Below, one piece after another: positions 1-10,889 of a stretch of 64,000 bases of DNA. Position numbers and translations under genes: made by a program. Location of the stretch: positions 1 through 64,000 of the forward strand of contig JAOXFI010000014.1 in the NCBI GenBank assembly GCA_029232285.1, written 5' to 3'. Below the pieces are notes generated by a model. That model did not search any database. It was not told the DNA's origin and saw only the letters and a program-made list of their open reading frames with translations. The stretch's first letter is position 1. The number at the start of each line of letters is the position of its first letter. Source of the DNA: Agmasoma carcini (nom. nud.). Its lineage: Eukaryota > Microsporidia > Thelohaniidae.

Positions 1-1131
1 TATGGGGTTTTCAATACGCGAAATCAGTGTAAAAACCGACTTAAAAAGATCTACAATACAAGATCACGTTAGAAAATACAAGAATGATGAAGAAGATAAA
101 AGAAAGGGTGGTAGTGGTAGGAAGAAAACAATTGATTTCAGTAATATCAAATCAATTAAAAAATGATCAATAAAACCCTTACGCTACATGCCGCAATATT
201 AAAAAATGATTAAAGATGAGTCAAATATAAGTATCTGTGATGAAAGTGTGCGCCTTTTTCTAAAGAAAAATCATTTTAGATGTGTTTATCTCGCATCTAA
301 GCCAAAATTATCAAATGTGCAAATCATTAATAATTTAGATTTGCAAAAATGTAACTATTTAAAGACAAAGACTACTTTAGCGATGTTATTTTTTCAGATG
401 AAAGTTTTTTAACATTTATAATGACTCTAAGAGGCAAAAGGTGAGGGTTGAAGAAGGAAAATCAACGCCTATAAAATAAACTGTCAAATTTGGTGAGAAG
501 AAAATATTTGTTTGGGGTTTTATAAGTAGAAATGGTGTTGGGAATTTGGTATTTGAAGATGTAACCTCAAATGCACTATATTATACTCAAATATTAAGCA
601 ATAATTTAAATGAAAGTGCACGAAAATTTCAACAAGATAATGATCCAAAGCATAAAAGTAAGATGGCTTCAGAGTTTTTTTCAATATTTGAACATTGAGG
701 TGTTAGAATGGCCTTCACAGAGCCCAGATCTAAACCCAATAGAACATTTATGGGCTTTTTTAAAGCAAAAACTAAGAAATGTTGTTTTTGAAAAGGAGGC
801 GCATTTGATATCAAAATTAGTGAAATTTGGGCTGGTATTGATACTTTATACTGTAGGACACTAGTAGATTCTATGAGTGATAGAATTAAAGAAGTTATCG
901 TAGCAAAAGGTGGTCATACATCAAATTAAATAAAGGTGTCCGGTTTTCTTATTGGTTTTTAATTAAAAATTTTATCAAAATTATCAAAAGAGTTTATATA
1001 AAATTCGAGATTTAAAAAATAAAAAATGTTATAGATATACTTATATAATTATGCTCAAATAATCTTTTTATTTATAAATTTACACCTTTTAAACAAATTT
1101 TTTGAGGTTCTGTTTTTTTTGGAGTACTGTA
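1..1131 (+). mobile_element. Decayed Tc1/mariner element, left end outside window
   Basis: Frame fragments along the + strand give a Tc1-type transposase in order. A helix-turn-helix-like N-terminus comes first, followed by a segment ending KKNHFRCVYLASKPKLS near 260-315. A QQDNDPKHKS catalytic block lies near 635-660, and EWPSQSPDLNPIEHLW near 705-755 carries the family's hallmark third-acidic region. The pieces sit in different frames with stops between them, so this is a pseudogene. The sequence GGAGTACTGTA at 1121-1131 next to TATA looks like the right inverted-repeat end at a TA target. The left end is not in the window. Confidence 0.85.
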
Positions 1132-1132
1132 T

Positions 1133-2095
1133 ATACTTCTTTAAGTTTAAATGTATAGATATCAATAACTAGTCATATATGTATATATTATTTAAATTAA
1201 CGGTTGTCATTTTTAATAAATTTACAATTAAATAATTATAACAATATACATTATAGAAAAACCCCAATAATTTTAGAAATGTTTAATTTTTCCCATCATC
1301 AATATATGTTTGTTAGTTAAATACATATTTATATATTTAGATGTGTTTTATATGCTCTAATTAACATAATTTATTAATATGACAATTATAATTGATCTCC
1401 ATTATAACTTATTTTATTCTTTATTAAATAATTTGGTTTATTTAAGATAATATTTTGATAAATTTATTATTCTGTAATAATATAGTATTTTATGAAATTA
1501 AATATTTTAAAGTATTATTTTTATGTATATATAATAATTTATAAAAGAATTTATAAAGAATAAATAGAGAATAAATAAAATATTTTTATGAAAATTTAAA
1601 TATCAGTAAATTGATGATTTATATTGTATATAATACTCTTATATATGTATAAATATCAGTAAACTGATAATCTATATTGTATATAATGCCCTTATATATG
1701 TATAAATATCAGTAAATTAATGATTTATATTATATAATGCTCTATATATGTATAAAGACTTAAATATCAGTAATTTAATAATCTATATTATATATAATGC
1801 TCTATTTATATAATTGTATTAAACATATGTAATGTTATAGATAAATATCAGTAAGTCAAACCCAATAATAAATAAATATCAGTAAGTCAAACCCAATAAT
1901 AAATAAATTAAGGTGATCTATGATATTGCTGATGTGCTGAAATGTAAATAAAGAGGTGGAAAAATAGTTTAGAGGTGCTAAGCTACATATTTTCAATTAT
2001 AACATAAATTATAATTTTTTGTATATAAAAATAAACAAAATTTAAATTTAAAAAAATATAAAAAATAAATTTTTTTATACAAAAAATTACCCAAA
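1133..2095. repeat. AT-rich spacer with tandem ATATCAGTAA repeats
   Basis: No gene is seen. From about 1598 to 1800 a unit of about 53-57 bases is repeated four times. Each copy begins AAATATCAGTAA and carries TATATTGTATATAAT-type sequence. Two 32-base copies follow at 1841-1904, each containing ATCAGTAAGTCAAACCCAAT. The last 120 bases before the homeodomain gene are almost pure A/T and probably contain its promoter. Confidence 0.7.
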
Positions 2096-2410
2096 ATGGC
2101 TAAGAAGAGATCTAGAATAACCCTTACTAAGGAACAGCATAGAATATTGCTAGAATTTTTTACTAAAACTGAATTTCCTACATTAAAACAGAAGAAAAAT
2201 CTGGCAGAAGTTCTTCAAATGAAAATACGATCAATACAAGTATGGTTTCAAAACCAAAGACAAAAGGTTAAGATGAGTTGCAAGCCTGTTAATATGTACT
2301 CTAAGAATATTGATAAAAATAATGAATGTAGAAAGCTTATGTTACTTGCTGATTGCGCATGTGAAGTATTGAATAATAGAAATAAAGATTCAGAAATATA
2401 TTATCAATAA
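2096..2410 (+). CDS. Small homeodomain transcription factor
   Basis: The 104-residue product is essentially one homeodomain (about residues 3-62). The third-helix signature IQVWFQNQRQKVK lies at about residues 47-59. Homeodomain proteins bind DNA through this helix, and microsporidia are known to keep a small set of such short proteins. It starts MAKKRSRITLTKEQ, where the basic arm precedes helix 1. The ATG follows AAAAAATTACCCAAA, matching the local start context. The gene is isolated, with several kilobases of transposon debris downstream. No other domain is seen. The class cannot be fixed from sequence alone; it lacks the three-residue loop extension of TALE proteins, so it is probably a typical homeodomain. 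Confidence 0.9.
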   Translation: MAKKRSRITLTKEQHRILLEFFTKTEFPTLKQKKNLAEVLQMKIRSIQVWFQNQRQKVKMSCKPVNMYSKNIDKNNECRKLMLLADCACEVLNNRNKDSEIYYQ

Positions 2411-3000
2411 AATATGTGAATATAAAATAATAATATAATATAATAATATAATAGTATAATAATATAATAATAATAATAGTATAATAATAGTATAATAATA
2501 GTATAATAGTATAATAATAATATAAATATATAATAATATAAATATATATTATAATAGTATTATAATATAATTTAAAGTGTATTAGTTAGATTGATGTAAA
2601 TTATGAAATAGTCAGAATTTTAAAGATTTGTTTGTTTAATTAAAAATCATTTATATTTTGTTTGTGATATAAAAATAATATCAAAAAGTTATAAATATTG
2701 TTATTAAGTGATTTATTTGTGTTATAAAGGCTTATGATATTTAATTATTTTTATTAAATAAATTTTAGTAAAAATAACAATAAAATATTTTATATTTTAA
2801 TTATTGATATTTATAAATATAATATTAGAATTATAAAGTAATATTAGATGTAAAGTATCAATATAAGCATTGTAAAGTATCAATATTATATTATGAAATA
2901 ATATTAGAATTATAAAATAATATAAGCATTATAAAGTATCAATACTGTATTATGAAATAATAATATTATATTTATAATTTAAATATGCCATTATTGTAAA
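2411..3000. repeat. ATA/TAT microsatellite and short AT repeats
   Basis: Directly after the homeodomain gene, 2420-2570 is a run of ATAATA and AGTATA words. From about 2820 to 2960 the word ATAAGCATTATAAAGTATCAATA recurs imperfectly. No coding potential is seen. The following bases to about 3700 are AT-rich with nothing recognisable. Confidence 0.7.
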
Positions 3001-3849
3001 ATATTTTCAAAAATTTTATTTAATTAAAAAAAACAGTAAAAATTGATATATAAGAATATATTTATATTATATGCTAGTTATATGATATTATATTAAAGTT
3101 GATTAATAATATGTTAATTAATTACTTTAATTATCATTATATATGTTTTTATTGTTTTAATATCACTTTTAACTATTTTTATTACAAAAACGAACAAAAT
3201 TCGGTTCTATTCAATATTCATCTCAACTGAATAACTTTATAATCATTTATAGTAAGTATTATACAATTTATTTGATGTGTTAATACAAATATATTCATAT
3301 CTAACTTATGTTCATTATCCAATAATTTACCTACAATGATTCGTTGACTGGTGTACATACTCTAAAGACCATGGTTAGATTGTAAAATATATAGAAATAA
3401 GAGGTGTAAGCCTTAGTATATTTAAGTTAAATATGTTTAAAGATATACCAGAGACAATATAATGATATTTTATGAAATTATGTTACCCGTATTATGTACC
3501 ACAACGATAATTCTTCAAAGATTTACTATTTTTTTATTAAATCTGTTATAATAAGATGAATAAATTATCTTTAATAAATTTTTATATAATCATAGTGGTG
3601 TTTCGTCTGTGGGTTACCTCAATACACCAGAGGAGAAAAACTGGACATACCTAAATAATTAACACTTGGCGATGTATTAAATATTGTTATAATTATTATT
3701 AGGTTATATTTCTATATTTTTTGTATATTTGGCGAAAAAAGACACCCAAGAAAATCTTAATTAATAATTTTTTGGACACCATTGGATTTAATAACTGATT
3801 TACATCTATTTCTTATATTATAGCTTTAAACAAAGTGTCTGGTATGTTA

Positions 3850-4345
3850 TACCATAACTCTAATGCTTTATTATTAAATCAATTGGTGATTTATACTTTT
3901 TTAATATATTTTTATATAGACCTAAATAAATTATATCGCATTTAAATCAAGTGGCCGAGCTAGTCAATCTATGATATTAATATCACTTTCGTTAAAATAT
4001 GAAATTGTCAACCTAGAAGCGTGAATGATGGTTGTATTGTTGAAAAATGAACTAATCTAATGACATCATTTGTGCTTAAAGATCAATATAACTACATGAA
4101 TTTTAACTTTACCAATATATTAAACTCTACCTCCGAATTTTGTGGTTTTATTGATATACTCTTCTTTAAGTCCATCACTTTCATTTAATTCAATATTATT
4201 CTATCTAAATCATCTTTTGTATTCTTTAATGCCCAGCCTTAAACGAATTTCTTTGTGTAACTCAGTAAAAATAGTTCATTTTATGCAATTTGTTTTATAG
4301 TTATTGGTGTTACATTTAATGACGGGTTTTTTTTTTGTAATATTT
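3850..4345 (-). mobile_element. Tc1-like transposase remnant
   Basis: Read on the minus strand, the segment gives HKEIRLRLGI near 4255, then a GLKEEYINKTTKFGGRV stretch. Near 3960-4000 it gives DWLARPLDLNAIKF, a decayed form of the WPARSPDLNPIE block of Tc1 transposases. Frameshifts and stops interrupt it. It lies next to a Merlin remnant and probably marks successive insertions. The ends are not defined. Confidence 0.65.
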
Positions 4346-4559
4346 TCAAATTTTGTTAAAATCATAAATCTTTATAATAATATATCTCTAGAATCACCTC
4401 CATGTCATTGATATTTATTAGAGTAGCTATTAATGACATTCCTTCCTTTTTATGTTCAAATGATTTTTAATATCTAAAGATTAATGACTACTCATAAAGG
4501 TAAAATTTTATAAAATAATAACATGATGTGACGGTTTTTTGTCAAATTTACAAAATTCG

Positions 4560-5265
4560 AAAAAAAATAGATCATGTTTGAAATTTTTAATATTCGATGA
4601 TTTTTATTGATAATTTTTACCATAAATCAATAATTTCTGCCATAAACACATCTACCTTGGTAGATAACAACCCTTTGCCTAATATGACTTAATATTTTGA
4701 ATATGAGCTAGTGTGATAGGATTATCAAAATTGATACTTATGCGAAAAATCTAATATTTGATTTATTCTTGAGTATGAACGCCACTCATCAGACTGAATG
4801 ATAGTACATTTAATACATACTCTTTTAGATTATAGGCAATAAAGACAATGCACTTCTGCCTTGAACATACTCTAAATACACTTTAGAAAGCCTAAAAGAT
4901 GTTTTTGCTATACCAAAGATCAAAGCATCGTTATTAGGGCATATTACTCTATTCCCTTTTCTTTTATTTTGAGTTGACTTTCATAAATTTGACACGCCAC
5001 GTTTCTGCCTCCTAATCGCATTGAATTTATATCAAAATGATCTAAACGTTTAAAATTAAACTTTTCATATATCTTATTGATAGTTTTATAAGAAAAATCT
5101 GTGAGATTTATATTTCATTTTCCAAAAATAAATGATTTTCAAAATCATTGAAATGTTGACATTTAAATTTGAATCTAAATGATATACAGTAGACCCAACT
5201 CTTGTAAAATAGAGATTAAACTATCAGTGTCATACAGATACTTCTAGATTTCATTATTAAAAAAT
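4560..5265 (-). mobile_element. Merlin (IS1595-like) remnant, copy A
   Basis: This shares long stretches of sequence with 33600-34400, for example ACACATCTACCTTGGTAGAT at 4648-4667 against a near-identical block near 33690. The minus strand reads IIQSDEWRSYSRINQ near 4760-4810, the TDEW-type catalytic block of ISXO2/Merlin transposases. Near 4960-5010 it gives a vEIDES-like block. The reading frame is broken in many places. Confidence 0.7.
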
Positions 5266-5335
5266 TATATTTATTAAAATGTTTAACATTTTAGGGGTGT
5301 CTAGTTTTTTTTCTCTTGTGTATATTGGTACAATT

Positions 5336-5462
5336 GAAAATAAAACAATAAGATATAATTTAACTAATGATCAAGATAAAACAATAAGATATAATTTAAA
5401 TAATGATCAAGATAAAACAATAAGATATAATTTAACTAATGATCAAGATAAAATATTTAAAA
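5336..5462 (+). repeat. 36-base minisatellite, three copies, in an open frame
   Basis: A 36-base unit is repeated three times, with a few substitutions. Because 36 is a multiple of three, the frame at 5279-5473 stays open and would encode KTIRYNLTNDQD three times in a 64-residue product. The frame lacks an AAAATTTTT block at its start and resembles no family, so it is recorded as a repeat. It is a weak candidate gene only. Confidence 0.6.
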
Positions 5463-5473
5463 GTTTTAGCTAG

Positions 5474-6360
5474 TCTATATATTATTCGAAATTGTGAAGA
5501 TTTGAGGGTGTGTTGCTATACGAAAGCTAGAGGTATATTTATTACAATAATATAAAGACAAGATATTATGTATTGATGAACCATTATTTATGAACAATTA
5601 AACACAAAAGATACAAAATTAGAAGTGGAATTGATATAATGGTTTAAATATGTTTATATTTAGATAAGAATGCTTATTGGAGAAATAAAACATTGAAAAT
5701 TGTATTTTTTAATAGGATAATCATTCTTAATATGATTCTTAATATGATTCTTAATATGTTTTTAAATAAGTCAAAAGAGATTGAAATGATTAAATATGAT
5801 TATTTATAATTAATTAAGCTTATTTTATATATTATACAACAATATAACATTCATTTAAAAGATATTGTGATCTGTTCTGGTTAAGTCATAATTGAATTCA
5901 GTTTTTATTTTTACAAACCTTGTAACTAAGTGCTGTGATGTAAAAACTCATAATGTAAATTAATAAAACAAATGTAATTGAAAATGAAGGTTTTGGATTA
6001 AAATTTTTATATTCAAGTAAGGATTGATGAAATAATACTGAATCATAAATATAAATAGCATAAAGTGCATTAAAAAGGATTATAATTGTATAAATATGTG
6101 ATCATATGAGCCTTTACTACTATTATTCTAATATCAATCTTAGGTAGATTTATTTATACAAAGTCTTTTTATAAATAAACCTGAGTATATAATAAATTAT
6201 AGTTCATTTTATCAATAAATTTATATATAATGGCACTTAATTTTAATATAAATAAACTTGAGTATATACATAAGTTATAGTTCATTTTACAATCAGTTGA
6301 AAAAAGAAGTGAAAATTAAAGTATGTGTTATTATTATAGATAAAATATCAATTATTTAAT
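5474..6360. other. AT-rich spacer, nothing recognised
   Basis: There is no open frame of note on either strand. Short direct repeats occur (AATATGATTCTT three times near 5729-5757; a CTTGAGTATAT word near 6180 and 6248). Nothing suggests a gene or RNA. Confidence 0.5.
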
Positions 6361-6660
6361 TTTTAATGATCGACCAACCTAAAAAAGGGGAAAAATTGAA
6401 CCAGCAAATAAAATAAAGTAGAATTAAGGAGAGACGGATAGTGACAATATAATTATAGTGATTTAGTAGAAAAAATGACTTTAAAGATATTATATTGTAG
6501 CTAGGCTTAGTGTTATTATGTATACCAAATAGTTATATCTTTGAGATTCTGATCCTGGTTATGAAGAAGAGGTGTTTATAGACTGCAAACCAGTTTACGA
6601 AAGTGAACAGTATTATCATTAGGGTCTAATTAGTTGTTGTTATCAATGTGTAAGTTTAAA
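6360..6660 (+). repeat. Dispersed repeat family R, diverged copy
   Basis: This aligns by eye to 14930-15420, 19580-19910 and 36380-36770. Shared blocks include GACTTTAAAGA, GCTTAGTGTTATTA, CATATCTTTGAGA-like words, GACTGCAAACCAGTTT and a TGAACA block. No common protein frame survives in the copies, so the class of the element is not known. Confidence 0.6.
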
Positions 6661-6966
6661 CACTTGCAAAGCAATATATTTTCGTATATTTATTATTATA
6701 AATTACTTAATCAATCATAATATCTAAGACAACGTGATAACTATTTAAGGTGATACCCCACAGAAGAATAATACATGACGACAGACAGCAGATGACAAAC
6801 ACCACTAGTAAGACACGGGCCCGGTACCCTCCAACAACATATAAATATAATCCTTTTGATCAATACTTCACAAATACCCAGTTATATTTGGGATCCGACA
6901 ATTATAGATTAAAATAATCCTTCTATGTATGACTATCCTTTTAATTTACAAAATTTTTATATCAAT
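6661..6966. other. Spacer with a small GC-rich island
   Basis: No gene is seen. A short GC-rich patch at 6817-6829 (GGGCCCGGTACCC) stands out from the AT-rich surroundings. It could be chance or part of an old repeat. Confidence 0.4.
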
Positions 6967-7518
6967 TTATTCCAATGCTTCCCATATATTATTACAAGTA
7001 CCGTCTCTATCATTTTCATCAATTTCAACATCAAAAATCTCCTCTTTAGGCCCATTTTTAACCCTCGCATATCTTTTACCATCTTTAGTCACAAAATCAA
7101 CATTAAATCCCTTTATTATTTCATGATAAAGAGCACCAACGGAAGGTTTATTATTTTCTTTAATCTTCCTCTCATATAGATCTATTGATTTTGTCAGTTC
7201 TAGACTCTTAGCTTCAAGCTCTCCATTTTCTTGTTCTAAACTAACTATCCCTTTAGATAACAATAATCTCTCTTTATATGCTTTATTAACTACATTGTTG
7301 TTCTTATCTTGTAAAATTTGAAGTCTTTCTAACTCATTTTCTATTTTCCTTGTTTTTCTCTCTAAATCTTGAATTTTATCGTTGATATCTTGTTGTTCTT
7401 TCTTGTGAGCTAGTGTATCATTCTTTGCGTGTAAACCCAGCTTTCTTAGTGTCATACTAAACTCATCCTCTTTAAACTTACATGATAAATCTTGCAATAG
7501 TTTCTTTGTTGCTTCCAT
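6967..7518 (-). CDS. Coiled-coil protein with small C-terminal domain, Spc24/Spc25-like
   Basis: The product has 183 residues. Residues about 30-120 form a strong coiled coil rich in E, K and L. A compact C-terminal domain follows (about 125-183), with LYHEIIKGFNVDFVTKDGKR and an acidic FDVEIDEND strand. This layout, a coiled coil followed by a small RWD-type head, is that of the kinetochore subunits Spc24, Spc25 and Csm1/Pcs1. I cannot tell which, and the assignment is by architecture and a short local resemblance only. Its start lies 27 bases from that of POP4 on the other strand, so the two probably share a bidirectional promoter. Confidence 0.45.
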   Translation of the reverse strand: MEATKKLLQDLSCKFKEDEFSMTLRKLGLHAKNDTLAHKKEQQDINDKIQDLERKTRKIENELERLQILQDKNNNVVNKAYKERLLLSKGIVSLEQENGELEAKSLELTKSIDLYERKIKENNKPSVGALYHEIIKGFNVDFVTKDGKRYARVKNGPKEEIFDVEIDENDRDGTCNNIWEALE

Positions 7519-7545
7519 TTATGGTAAAAATTTTTTTTTGTTACT
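7519..7545. promoter_or_regulatory. 27-bp bidirectional promoter between coiled-coil gene and POP4
   Basis: Only 27 bases separate the two divergent ATGs. They contain a TAAAAATTTTTTTTT block like that found before most genes here. Any 5' leaders must be extremely short, or the transcripts must overlap. Confidence 0.6.
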
Positions 7546-7980
7546 ATGACCTTTGATCCAGTAGCTCATTATATTTCAAAAATAAGAAAAGAAGCTGATG
7601 CCTTTGATTTTGGTCCAATTAAATGTCTAAAGCTACCTAAAAAGGATAAAGAACACATAAAAGGTGGCTGTAAGCTTAAAAAAAGTTATTCTTATGATTT
7701 TTTTAAAGAATTAAATATAAATCACAACAAATACTTAGAAAATCAGATTGAGAATATAAATTTTGTTTATTATGCTGATCTAACGGGGGCTAAAGTGAAA
7801 ATAAATAATAGAGTTGGTTTTATAGTTGAAGAAAGGAAAAATTCTATTGTTGTAATTTTTGAAAATGACGTAGTTAAAATATTTCCAAAAATAAATACCA
7901 ATTTTACTTTAATGTTCAAAGATAAGGACAAATATTTACTGATTGGTAAATATTTAAAGTTAAATAGAATGTTAAAATAA
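7546..7980 (+). CDS. POP4: RNase P/RNase MRP protein subunit POP4 (Rpp29)
   Basis: The 144-residue product ends in the Rpp29 fold (about residues 75-144). The features seen are YYADLTGAKVKINNRVGFIV, then VEERKNSIVVIF, then a KIFPKINTNFTL strand and an IGKYLKLNR end. In the family this Sm-like barrel binds the RNA of RNase P and MRP, the nuclear enzymes that trim tRNA 5' ends and process rRNA. The N-terminal 70 residues are basic and family-variable. The length is close to archaeal Rpp29 plus a short extension and shorter than yeast POP4. The stop overlaps an AATAAA-rich tail. Confidence 0.85.
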   Translation: MTFDPVAHYISKIRKEADAFDFGPIKCLKLPKKDKEHIKGGCKLKKSYSYDFFKELNINHNKYLENQIENINFVYYADLTGAKVKINNRVGFIVEERKNSIVVIFENDVVKIFPKINTNFTLMFKDKDKYLLIGKYLKLNRMLK

Positions 7981-8109
7981 ATAAATTTATAAAAATAAAC
8001 AAATTTATTATTGATTCGATGTAATATTTAAATAAATTTATTATTGATTTAATGTAATATTTAAATAAATTTATTATTGAAAATATTTTATATAAAAAAC
8101 AATGATTTA

Positions 8110-8406
8110 TTATTTCTGTCTTGATATTTCAGCTATTTTCTCTAAGTAATCCTGTGTTGGTAATTCCTTTGAGCCAAGCAATTCTCTAATTCCAAATGAA
8201 TAATCAAAATCCTTCTCTACAACTATTGATATTTCTTCTATATCAATTGTTGTTTCTCCTTTATGTCTTGTTAAGAGAGCTGCCCTGTTTATTATGTCAC
8301 CAATTGCCTTCTCTGCATAATTCTGTACACTTTTTGATGTTTCTGGATCTATTTTCTTACCAGTTATTTTTGAAAGTGTTTCTTTAGGAAGAAAATGGTT
8401 ATCCAT
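8110..8406 (-). CDS. TAF12: TFIID subunit TAF12, histone-fold
   Basis: The 98-residue protein is almost only a histone fold. DPETSKSVQNYAEKAIGDII corresponds to helix 2, AALLTRHKGETTIDIEEISI to the end of helix 2 and the loop into helix 3, and FDYSFG matches the short motif that follows the fold in TAF12. TAF12 pairs with TAF4 in TFIID and with Ada1 in SAGA. It lacks the long N-terminal region of yeast TAF12, as expected for a reduced genome. The ATG follows AAAATTTTTTTTTAAAAAACC, the usual local start context. Confidence 0.85.
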   Translation of the reverse strand: MDNHFLPKETLSKITGKKIDPETSKSVQNYAEKAIGDIINRAALLTRHKGETTIDIEEISIVVEKDFDYSFGIRELLGSKELPTQDYLEKIAEISRQK

Positions 8407-9048
8407 GGTTTTTTAAAAAAAAATTTTGTGTTTGAATTTTTTTGAAACAAAATATAATAATTTTGATTATGAAATGTTGAAGTATAAATGATATGTAAGT
8501 GTTGAAGTATAAATGATATGTAATGTTGAAGTATAAATGATATATAAGTGTTGTTATTATGCTAAATGATATATAAGTGTTGTTATTATACTAAATGATA
8601 TGTAAGTGTTGAAGTATAAATGATATATAAGTGTTGTTATTATACTAAATGATATATAAGTGTTGTTATTATACTAAATGATATTTAAGTGTTGTTATTA
8701 TTCTGATTAATATATTTGATATAAAAAGAGTTTAACCCTTGGCAGGACGGACGAAAGTTAAATAAATAATTTTGACAAAAATATTAGATTATATTGTTGA
8801 ATTTTACTAGTTTTTGATCAATGATAGAAAGTAAGTATATTAATATTATAATATAATACAATAATCAGTTATTATAACATTTTTAGGTCAATATGAACGT
8901 GTCTAAGTAGTAATATCAAATTATTTATTTTTATATTTAGTTAAAGATATATTTTACCTTTATGTTATTAATCACTTATATTTATATTTTATCCTCACCT
9001 TTATGTATTCAATTCAGCTAAATTTAAGCAAAATATTTTCCATCCAAA
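8407..9048. repeat. Spacer with tandem GTGTTG...AAATGATATATAA repeats
   Basis: From about 8470 to 8700 a unit of about 24-30 bases (AAGTGTTGAAGTATAAATGATATGT and the variant with TTATTATACTAAATGATATATAA) is repeated about nine times. The rest is AT-rich. The stretch TTTAACCCTTGGCAGGAC near 8731-8748 resembles a block inside dispersed repeat family R (15304-15320). No gene is seen. Confidence 0.7.
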
Positions 9049-10707
9049 ATGAACAGTCAGCCACTCAAAGATTATGTTATCGTATTCACTGGGGACATGA
9101 AAATGGACAGAGATACCGCAAAATCAAAGGTAATTCTACTAGGAGCAAGAGTTACAACAAGTATATCAGGAAAAACCACTCATCTAATCATGGGACAAGA
9201 CCCTGGCCCTTCTAAACTCAATAAAGCAAAAGACCTAAGAATCTGCACTCTAGATGAGGACGAATTCATCCAATTACTTAATAAATACAACAAACCAGAT
9301 CAAGTTGTAGCTGAAAATATAATATCAGAAAATTTACTCATATCTGATGGTCTTGATATTCCTTCAGATACACATACAACCAAACCTTGGGTGGAAAAGT
9401 ACAGACCAACATCCAAAGAAGATCTAATTGCAAATAATACAGCCATTTCACAGCTTGAAGATTTTATACTAGGCAAATATCCTCAGAATGCCGCACTATT
9501 AAGTGGTAGCCCTGGAATAGGTAAAACAACCGCTGCACACGTACTTTGTCGTCAAAACAACGTTAAATGTGTTGAATTCAACGCTAGTGACGTTAGAAAC
9601 AAAGGAATGATAAATTCTAGACTTAAACCAGTAATAAATAATCTTGGTCTCTCGGATGATCTAAAATCAGTAAAAAGGATTCTGATTATGGACGAGGTAG
9701 ATGGAATGACGAGCGATCGTGGAGGTGTTGCTGAATTGATTTCAATGATCAAAGCATCTGAAATACCAATTATATGTATTTGTAATGACAGTTCACATAT
9801 TAAGATGCGGACATTGCTTAATCATTGTGTTGATATAAAATTTAGGAAAATTATGATTTCACAGGCTTTATCAAGGTTAAATTGTATTTTGGCATATGAA
9901 AACAAAGAAATTCCTGAGAATGTAATAAAAGATATATTTTCATTGTCTGGTGGTGATATGAGGTATGCTATTAATTTATTACAGAGTATATCACAGAAGA
10001 AGTCTGTATCTATGAAGATGTTGAGTGGATTACACAAGAAGGTTACTAGTAAGAGTGTTATTGATACGGTAGGTGAGATATTCCATACTAAAAAGATATC
10101 AAATGTTATTGATTTGTATTTTGAAGATTATTCTTTTATTCCATTGTTTATTCATGAAAATTATTTAAAGGGGACATTTTCATCATTAAAAGATTTTTCA
10201 AAGGCAGCGGAGAGTGTTTCATATGGAGATGTTGTAGATAATTTGGTTCAGCGTAGTCAAAACTATTCATTGTTGCCATTGCATGCATTTTATTCGACTG
10301 TAGTACCTTCTATTAGGCCAGTTAATAAGATGATAAATTTTCCTTCATGGTTAGGTCAAAATTCAAAGAAAAACAAAATATTGAGAAATCTTTGTGATTT
10401 TAATTTTCATATGAAATATTCCAGCAGTGTTGATGTGAGGCTTTATTTAGCGGATTTAATTTCAAAAAGGTTTATTGATTGCCTTAGTGGGGGTGATATA
10501 AAGAAATCTGTTGATTTTGTTGTTGAATATGGAATTACGAATGATGATTTAAGTAATTTATTTGAATGTATCAGTGAAAATGCTGAAATGTTTAAGAAAA
10601 TCAATACAAAGACTAAAACGTCGTTCACTAGAGAATATAAAAAGCTAAAAAGAGAGTTAAAGTATAAAACAACATCTGATAAAGGCAAGGGTGATGATGA
10701 AGAATAA
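9049..10707 (+). CDS. RFC1: Replication factor C large subunit RFC1
   Basis: The protein has 552 residues. Residues about 7-80 are a BRCT domain (VIVFTGDMKMDRDTAKSKVI, then GKTTHLIMGQ). An AAA+ module follows, introduced by KPWVEKYRPTSKEDL. The Walker A motif GSPGIGKTT is at about 153-161, Walker B LIMDEVDGM at about 212-220 and sensor 1 CICND at about 243-247. The RFC1-type C-terminal region follows and ends in a lysine-rich tail. RFC loads the sliding clamp PCNA at primer ends. A BRCT domain in front of the AAA+ core is diagnostic of the large subunit. It is much shorter than yeast or human RFC1. The long variable N-terminus is absent. Confidence 0.95.
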   Translation: MNSQPLKDYVIVFTGDMKMDRDTAKSKVILLGARVTTSISGKTTHLIMGQDPGPSKLNKAKDLRICTLDEDEFIQLLNKYNKPDQVVAENIISENLLISDGLDIPSDTHTTKPWVEKYRPTSKEDLIANNTAISQLEDFILGKYPQNAALLSGSPGIGKTTAAHVLCRQNNVKCVEFNASDVRNKGMINSRLKPVINNLGLSDDLKSVKRILIMDEVDGMTSDRGGVAELISMIKASEIPIICICNDSSHIKMRTLLNHCVDIKFRKIMISQALSRLNCILAYENKEIPENVIKDIFSLSGGDMRYAINLLQSISQKKSVSMKMLSGLHKKVTSKSVIDTVGEIFHTKKISNVIDLYFEDYSFIPLFIHENYLKGTFSSLKDFSKAAESVSYGDVVDNLVQRSQNYSLLPLHAFYSTVVPSIRPVNKMINFPSWLGQNSKKNKILRNLCDFNFHMKYSSSVDVRLYLADLISKRFIDCLSGGDIKKSVDFVVEYGITNDDLSNLFECISENAEMFKKINTKTKTSFTREYKKLKRELKYKTTSDKGKGDDEE

Positions 10708-10889
10708 TTTTTATAAAAAAATAATAAATTTAGTAACAAGCAAGTTTAAGTTATAAAAATTAACATATAAGTATATAATCTTAAGTTATAAAAATTAGCA
10801 TATAAGTATATAATCTTAAATTATAAAAATTAGCATAATCATATGATCTTAAGTTATATATTTTTTTATAAAAATTTATATCCATATAA

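Noticed and set aside
6817..6829. GGGCCCGGTACCC with nearby ACTAGT and GGATCC, resembling cloning-site sequence
   Set aside because: The sites are not in the order or spacing of a common polylinker and the flanks are ordinary AT-rich sequence. Chance or an old repeat is more likely.
8465..8700. Regular repeats that might suggest a CRISPR array
   Set aside because: The units are contiguous, with no unique spacers. The genome is eukaryotic and the repeats are AT-rich satellites.
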